Part shown: one piece after another, positions 6,669-7,904 of the stretch
Layout: the number at the start of each line of letters is the position of its first letter
How positions within the stretch are numbered: position 1 is the stretch's first letter
Assembly: GCA_003488105.1 (NCBI GenBank)
Contig: DNMS01000258.1
Location: 898 to 8,801, forward strand
Length of the DNA stretch: 7,904 nt
From: Rhodospirillaceae bacterium
Lineage (GTDB): Bacteria; Pseudomonadota; Alphaproteobacteria; Rhodospirillales_A; Casp-alpha2
Direction: 5' to 3'
Made by a program: the position numbers and the translations under genes
The notes under the pieces: model-generated
Told to the model about the DNA's origin: nothing
Databases searched by the model: none
What the model saw: only the letters and a program-made list of their open reading frames with translations

Positions 6669-7412
6669 TCACCCCTCGTCGGGATACAGGTCCTCGAAGC
6701 CGCGGCGGACCTCGGCGGCGAAGGAGGTGTCGTGATCGCGCCAGTAGCGCGGGTCCTGCATCATGCGGCGCAACTGCGATTCCGAGCGGCCCGCCGGCGC
6801 GGGCGCCGCACCGGAAACTAGTTGCGGCTCACCGTCCTGCATCATCCGGTGCAGGGTCAGCACGCCGTCGTAGGAATTGCACAGCGCCTCGAACACGGGG
6901 GCCGGCAGGTTGGCCTGTCCCCAGGCGTCGATCTGCGCCGCCGCCGTCTGCCAGCGGTCGGCGCCGCCGAAATGGTCGGTCAGGCGGCGGCGCTGTTCGC
7001 CCTGCACCGTTTCGGCGGCCAGATCGTGGACCAGGGGGACAAGTTTTTCCGCCGCCAGGTCATAGACCAATTGCGCCTGGGCCTGGGTGAAGCCGGCGTC
7101 CATCAGCCGGGCGTTGATTTCCGGGTCGGCGGTCAACCCTTCCATGGCCGGCTCAATCCGATAGCCGGCCGGATCATCGGGAACCGTGTCGCCGCCGGCC
7201 GCACCCAGGCGCCGTTCCAGGGCGGCATAGGAGCGGGCCAGGTCCTCGACCCGCACCTGGCCCGCCTCCGCATCCCAGAATTTGGGCGGTAGATAATCGG
7301 GCGTGGCTGCTTCCATCGTTGATCCGGGGATCTCGGCGCTGCCGCCACCCGTGGGCGGGGGCGCTTCTTCCAGTGCGTCCGGCATCGCGTGCAGGGCTTG
7401 GGGATCGGTCAT
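6669..7412 (-). CDS. Phage capsid assembly scaffolding protein (T7 gp9-like)
   Basis: The 247-residue protein resembles the capsid assembly scaffolds of T7-like podophages, which direct procapsid formation and leave before DNA packaging. A Pro/Gly-rich N-terminus is followed by PDYLPPKFWDAEAG and a helical RVEDLARSYAALERRLG (54-70). Then come a long helix-rich region (97-145), GGADRWQTAAAQIDAW (149-164), aligned by eye with GGRERFDALYNHLE of T7 gp9, and a C-terminal MMQDPRYWRDHDTSFAAEV (217-235), like the DPRYRTDANYRRQVEQ end of gp9. The start at 7412 has AAGGAG at 7-base spacing and overlaps the preceding stop as ATGA; longer readings to 7703 only shadow the preceding gene. Length is close to gp9. 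The expected next gene, the major capsid protein, is missing: an intrinsic terminator and then the SLT-domain gene follow. Confidence 0.75.
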   Translation of the reverse strand: MTDPQALHAMPDALEEAPPPTGGGSAEIPGSTMEAATPDYLPPKFWDAEAGQVRVEDLARSYAALERRLGAAGGDTVPDDPAGYRIEPAMEGLTADPEINARLMDAGFTQAQAQLVYDLAAEKLVPLVHDLAAETVQGEQRRRLTDHFGGADRWQTAAAQIDAWGQANLPAPVFEALCNSYDGVLTLHRMMQDGEPQLVSGAAPAPAGRSESQLRRMMQDPRYWRDHDTSFAAEVRRGFEDLYPDEG

Positions 7413-7723
7413 GCATCGTCTCCTTTCGGGGCGGGGGAAGCGTCTGGACCGGCGCGGCCCAGGTCGATGAGATGGGACAGGTGGCGGACCAGATGGCGCT
7501 GGCCTTCGAGATGGCGAAGGGCTGCGTCGGCCGCGTCGGGGCCGAGGGCGCGATCCAGGGTCAGCGCCTTTAGATAGGCCATCAGCGCAATGCCGTCGGT
7601 ACCGCGAAAACAGCGGGCTGCCAGCCGCGCGGCATGGTCGCTGTCCGCTGTCGCAGCCCCGGCCGTAGCGGGCATGGCGACATCCTCGGGCCGCCAGGGC
7701 CATTCGATTTCAGGACCGGTCAT
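7409..7723 (-). CDS. Small phage protein, Bbp19-like
   Basis: This 104-residue protein lies between the portal and scaffold genes. The central helical region (about 30-88) reads ARCFRGTDGIALMAYLKALT then ALRHLEGQRHLVRHLSHLI. It resembles the small Bbp19-type proteins of Bordetella phage BPP-1 and related podophages, which have an aromatic F..GxxxL..L segment followed by an EGQR-containing helix. Their function is not known to me; a role in head assembly is inferred from position only. The ATG at 7723 has GGGAG at 7-base spacing and shares one base with the upstream stop (TGATG). The end overlaps the scaffold start by 4 bases (ATGA). Both termini are Pro/Ala/Asp-rich and probably disordered. 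An internal ATG at 7675 is a less likely start. Confidence 0.65.
   Translation of the reverse strand: MTGPEIEWPWRPEDVAMPATAGAATADSDHAARLAARCFRGTDGIALMAYLKALTLDRALGPDAADAALRHLEGQRHLVRHLSHLIDLGRAGPDASPAPKGDDA
7420..7425 (-). promoter_or_regulatory. Ribosome binding site of the scaffold gene
   Basis: AAGGAG on the minus strand lies 7 bases before the ATG at 7412, inside the end of the preceding gene. With the ATGA overlap it fixes the scaffold start and implies efficient coupled translation, as expected for a protein needed in many copies. Confidence 0.75.
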
Positions 7724-7904
7724 CAGGCGGCTCCCGTCGGCGGGGTGGGCGGTAGGGCCGCCCCCAAGGCCGAGGCGAGTGCCGCGAGCCCGCCGCCCCC
7801 GTCACCGCTCTCCGTTGGCGGCGGGGTGCCGGCCGGCAGTGAGATCGTCGGTGCGGCTCCCTTGTTGATGTCTTTGAGTATTTTCGGCGGCACGCCGAAG
7901 GCGC
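7723..7904 (-). CDS. C-terminal tail of a probable phage portal (head-tail connector) protein
   Basis: An open frame enters from the right edge and ends at TGA (7725-7723), giving 60 complete codons. The beginning reads AFGVPPKILKDINKGAPT, which resembles the GVPP-x-IL-R/K stretch near the end of T7-type head-to-tail connecting (portal) proteins. A low-complexity Gly/Pro/Ala-rich tail follows (GTPPPTESGDGGGG, then LPPTPPTGAA). Its stop overlaps the start of the next gene as TGATG. The order portal, small protein, scaffold fits T7/BPP-1-like head operons, which supports the call. The remainder, including the portal core, lies outside the window, so the identification rests on this motif and on context. 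Confidence 0.6.
   Translation of the reverse strand, partial: AFGVPPKILKDINKGAAPTISLPAGTPPPTESGDGGGGLAALASALGAALPPTPPTGAA

Noticed and set aside
5977..6672. A 231-codon minus-strand open frame overlapping the N-half of the SLT-domain gene in another frame
   Set aside because: The translation is almost all Arg, Pro, Gly and Ala, as expected for a shifted frame in 70-80% GC DNA. The frame with a good ribosome binding site continues into a recognisable domain.
6822..7292. A 156-codon plus-strand open frame opposite the scaffold gene
   Set aside because: It is antisense to a gene with good homology, coupled start and ribosome binding site. No motif seen.

Overview
The window is high-GC DNA carrying an alphaproteobacterium-like set of housekeeping genes (threonyl-tRNA synthetase, two GT-B glycosyltransferases, an ABHD10-type alpha/beta hydrolase). 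These sit next to a block of phage head genes and a compositionally mixed peptidoglycan-hydrolase gene. I infer Alphaproteobacteria, possibly Rhodospirillales-like, from protein flavour and gene order only. No rRNA, tRNA, integrase, transposase or CRISPR array is visible.

Left part (1-4870), host-like: thrS runs leftwards off the window edge and has a convincing sigma70-type promoter just upstream. Before it on the same strand are a family 9 glycosyltransferase (heptosyltransferase-like) and a family 4 glycosyltransferase (WaaG/PimB-like), only 4 bases apart. They probably form a two-gene unit for lipopolysaccharide or another surface glycan. An alpha/beta hydrolase of the ABHD10 type starts 15 bases away on the opposite strand.

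Right part (about 4900-7904), phage-derived, all on the minus strand. Reading from the right edge there is the C-terminal tail of a probable portal (head-tail connector) protein, a 104-residue Bbp19-like protein, and a T7 gp9-like capsid assembly scaffold. These three overlap as TGATG and ATGA and are clearly co-translated. The major capsid gene expected after the scaffold is absent. A strong intrinsic terminator follows instead, and 28 bases beyond its T run begins a 409-residue protein with a disordered, extremely GC-rich N-terminal half and an AT-richer C-terminal half holding an SLT/lysozyme-like domain. After it lies a TTG-started 103-residue protein with two membrane segments and a two-cysteine periplasmic loop.

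The most interesting point is this left end of the phage block. The head module breaks off after the scaffold and joins a chimeric gene whose peptidoglycan-cleaving C-terminus and small membrane partner are lower in GC than everything around them. This may be a lysis or virion-lysin cassette at the edge of a prophage or prophage remnant. It could also be a toxin and immunity pair grafted onto a phage gene. The sequence alone does not decide between these.
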